In this document: piece by piece, positions 12,350 through 14,601 of the stretch
Layout of the letters: each line of letters opens with the position of its first letter
How positions within the stretch are numbered: position 1 is the first letter of the stretch
Made by a program: the position numbers and the translations under genes
DNA from: JBBKWG01 sp037968835
GTDB lineage: Bacteria > Pseudomonadota > Alphaproteobacteria > Rhodobacterales > Rhodobacteraceae
Direction of reading: 5' to 3'
Assembly (NCBI GenBank): GCA_037968835.1
Contig: JBBKWG010000131.1
Location: 1-14,601 of the forward strand
Length of the DNA: 14,601 nt
Notes under the pieces: model-generated
What the model saw: the letters and a program-made list of their open reading frames with translations, nothing else
The model's database searches: none
Told to the model about the DNA's origin: nothing

Positions 12350-14601
12350 ATGCGGTCTCATGCCCAGGCGGTCGTCATCGGCGGTGGCGTGATTGGATGT
12401 TCGATCCTCTACCATCTCGCCAAGCTGGGGTGGCGCGAAGTCGTATTGTTGGAACGCTCGGAACTTACCAGCGGATCAACCTGGCACGCAGCCGCCAATA
12501 TCCATGGGCTGCACGACAGCACCAATATCAGCCGGCTTCAGCACTACACCATGAATCTATATCGGGAACTGGAAGCCGAAACCGGGCAAAGCTGCGGTGT
12601 CTTTCAGCCCGGCTCGTTGTATCTGGCGCAAACGGAAGCGCGCGAACATCAGCTTCGTTTGCAAGCGGCGAAAGCGCGGCGTTACGGCATGAATTTTCAC
12701 GAAGTCAGTCGAGATGAAGCAGAGCGGTTGCATCCGCTCGTCAATTACGATGGCATTCGCTGCATCATGTACGAACCCGACGGCGGAAATGTCGACCCAT
12801 CGGGCGTTACCAATGCGTATGCGGTCGGCGCACGCCAGATGGGCGCCGAGATTCATCGCTTTACGCCCGTCATCGCGACCGAAGCGCAGGCCGATGGAAC
12901 GTGGATTGTACGGACCGAGAAGGACGATATCGCGACGCCCTGGGTCGTCAACGCTGCAGGACTCTGGGCGCGGGAAGTTGCGGCAATGGCGGGAATCACA
13001 CTACCGCTTCTGCCGACGGAGCATCAATACTTCGTCACCGAAACAATCCCAGAAATTGCGATTATGGATCGCCGATTGCCATCGGTCGCGGACCGCGATG
13101 GCGAGTATTACCTGCGACAGGAAGGATTGGGGCTTCTGGTTGGAGCCTATGAAAAAGACATGAGGTTCTGGGCAGAAGACGGCACTCCGCAAGGATTTGG
13201 GCACGAATTATTCCCTGACGATCTGGAGCGTATCGAACCGAATATGATGCGTGCAATCGAGCGTGTACCAGCGGTCGGCGAGGCCGGGATAAAGCGGGTC
13301 ATCAATGGCCCGATGATCTGGTCGCCGGACTCGTCGGCATTGTTCGGACCGGTGCCGGAATTGCAGGGTTATTTCACCTGTTGCGGGATCATTCCGGGGT
13401 TCAGCCAGAATGGCGGATTGGGCAAGCTGTCGGCGGAATGGATGGTCGAGGGGGAGCCGTCGCTCGATTTATTCGGCTGGGACGTGGCGCGCTATGGCCA
13501 CTGGGCCGGGAAAGCCTTCACCAAAGCGCGGGTTGGCGACCAATACGCCAATCGTTTCAAGATCCACTTCCCATTCGAAGAGCGCGAGGCGGGGCGGCCG
13601 GTTCGGGTTCGACCGGTCTATGAGATGCAAAAGGCGATGGGGGCGATATTCGGACTGAACTATGGCTGGGAGCATCCGCTTTGGTTCTCTGCCGAAGGCG
13701 AACCGGATCACGAAACCTACGGCTTCAAGCGTCAGAACTGGTTTGAACCCGTCCGCCGAGAAGCATTGATGCTCCGCGAGAAAGCCGGGATCATCGATAT
13801 CTCAAACTTCGCCAAATATATGTGCACAGGTCCGGGTGCCGAGACCTGGCTGAATGCCCTTTTCGCCAACACAATGCCCAAGGCGATAGGACGGTCGTGC
13901 TTGACGCCCCTGATCGGGAAACGCGGCGGTATTGCCGGTGACGTGACAGTGACGCGGCTGCACGAGGATGCTTTTCTGATTGTCGGTTCGGGCATGGCCG
14001 AGCGCTTCCACCAGCGTTTCTTCCGGTCGCTGCCACTGCCCGAGGGGACAACATTCGAAAGCAGAACCGAAGCGATGTGCGGCTTCAACGTCGCTGGACC
14101 AAGATCGCGCGAGTTGTTGGGACGATTAACCAATGCCGATCTTACTAACGATGCTTTCCCGTTCATGCGATCGGCGATTATCACGGTAGCCGGGATTAAA
14201 TGCATAGCAATCCGGGTTTCGTTCACCGGCGATCTGGGATGGGAACTTCATTGCGATGAAGGCGATCAGGTCGCGCTTTACACCGCACTTCTGGACGCGG
14301 GTCAGACCGTCGGCGCGGGTCCCGTTGGCGGACGGGCACTATTCTCGCTTCGAGTTGAGAAAGGATACGGGTCGTGGGGGCGTGATTACTCTCCCGAATA
14401 CTGGCCGCAGGAAAGCGGACTGGATCGGTTGGTGAAGCCCTCCAAGAACTTTCTGAACAAGGAGGCGTGGAATGCTATCGCCCAAAAACCCGCGCGCGAG
14501 GTGATGACGATGCTGGAGATAGAGGTCGATGATGCCGATGCCAGCGGGGGCGAGCCGGTGTTTCTGACCGACGGCGGGCCGCTTGGTCAGGTAACGTCCG
14601 G
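12350..14601 (+). CDS. Dimethylglycine/sarcosine dehydrogenase-like FAD and folate enzyme (3' end outside window)
   Basis: Enzymes of this family oxidise an N-methylated amine at an FAD site and pass the methylene group to tetrahydrofolate bound in a GcvT-like domain. The visible 750 residues contain a D-amino-acid-oxidase-type FAD domain (about 6-370; VVIGGGVIG at 8-16), a short FAO middle domain (about 373-430), a GcvT aminomethyltransferase domain (about 440-700) and the start of its C-terminal barrel. His46 in GSTWHAAA aligns with the histidine that holds FAD covalently in dimethylglycine and sarcosine dehydrogenases. FTGDLGWELH lies in the folate domain. Families run about 800-850 residues, so only the end is missing. 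AAAGGTG lies 7 bases before the ATG. The substrate is not certain: dimethylglycine, sarcosine and other N-methyl compounds are all possible. It follows the IclR gene by 198 bp. Confidence 0.92.
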   Translation, partial: MRSHAQAVVIGGGVIGCSILYHLAKLGWREVVLLERSELTSGSTWHAAANIHGLHDSTNISRLQHYTMNLYRELEAETGQSCGVFQPGSLYLAQTEAREHQLRLQAAKARRYGMNFHEVSRDEAERLHPLVNYDGIRCIMYEPDGGNVDPSGVTNAYAVGARQMGAEIHRFTPVIATEAQADGTWIVRTEKDDIATPWVVNAAGLWAREVAAMAGITLPLLPTEHQYFVTETIPEIAIMDRRLPSVADRDGEYYLRQEGLGLLVGAYEKDMRFWAEDGTPQGFGHELFPDDLERIEPNMMRAIERVPAVGEAGIKRVINGPMIWSPDSSALFGPVPELQGYFTCCGIIPGFSQNGGLGKLSAEWMVEGEPSLDLFGWDVARYGHWAGKAFTKARVGDQYANRFKIHFPFEEREAGRPVRVRPVYEMQKAMGAIFGLNYGWEHPLWFSAEGEPDHETYGFKRQNWFEPVRREALMLREKAGIIDISNFAKYMCTGPGAETWLNALFANTMPKAIGRSCLTPLIGKRGGIAGDVTVTRLHEDAFLIVGSGMAERFHQRFFRSLPLPEGTTFESRTEAMCGFNVAGPRSRELLGRLTNADLTNDAFPFMRSAIITVAGIKCIAIRVSFTGDLGWELHCDEGDQVALYTALLDAGQTVGAGPVGGRALFSLRVEKGYGSWGRDYSPEYWPQESGLDRLVKPSKNFLNKEAWNAIAQKPAREVMTMLEIEVDDADASGGEPVFLTDGGPLGQVTS

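Noticed and set aside
12175..12717. 180-residue plus-strand frame before the demethylase gene
   Set aside because: It overlaps the clearly homologous demethylase frame from 12350 on; its product is Arg/Ser-rich with no recognisable motif.
1..14601. CRISPR arrays, insertion sequences, prophage or integration sites
   Set aside because: No regularly spaced repeats, transposase-like proteins or terminal inverted repeats were seen; tRNA-Val has no duplicated 3' end in the window.

Overview
The window looks like a chromosomal segment of an alphaproteobacterium of the Rhodobacterales (roseobacter-like). The evidence is divergent hemE/hemC, a zinc-ligand-free L36 protein, small proteins of a type I recall from Rhodobacterales, a TRAP transporter with a Tat-exported binding protein, and a sarcosine/dimethylglycine-dehydrogenase-type enzyme. 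The taxonomic call is inference from gene content; no rRNA is present. I see no insertion sequence, prophage gene or CRISPR array.

Region 1 (1-5283) is housekeeping. hemE (cut by the left edge) and hemC diverge and encode consecutive heme-pathway enzymes in reverse order. A 1-Cys peroxiredoxin follows. Two minus-strand genes come next: a 116-residue protein of unknown function and a single-domain response-regulator-like protein that lacks the usual acidic pair. Divergent from the latter is a periplasmic MltB-type lytic transglycosylase. Between it and the translation genes is an unlisted 41-codon minus-strand reading frame with its own promoter-like sequence. It ends 4 bp from the transglycosylase stop, inside a palindrome that holds both stop codons. 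A minus-strand block then carries tRNA-Val(GAC) and rpmJ, closed by a strong intrinsic terminator.

Region 2 (5435-6289) is a stand-alone N-formylglutamate amidohydrolase-family gene with its own promoter-like sequence and a GTG start.

Region 3 (6316 to the right edge) reads as a catabolic locus. A GMC-family FAD alcohol dehydrogenase (minus strand) diverges from a tightly packed operon: TRAP binding protein, small permease, large permease, IclR-family regulator. After a 198-bp gap comes a large flavin/folate enzyme of the dimethylglycine/sarcosine dehydrogenase family, cut by the right edge. The simplest reading is uptake of a small, probably carboxylate-bearing molecule, oxidation of an alcohol group, and oxidative demethylation of an N-methyl group to folate, controlled by the IclR protein. 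The substrate cannot be read from sequence. A 19-bp dyad in the divergent region and a related weaker sequence before the demethylase gene are candidate operators. A perfect 13-bp stem between the binding-protein and permease genes probably sets unequal expression.
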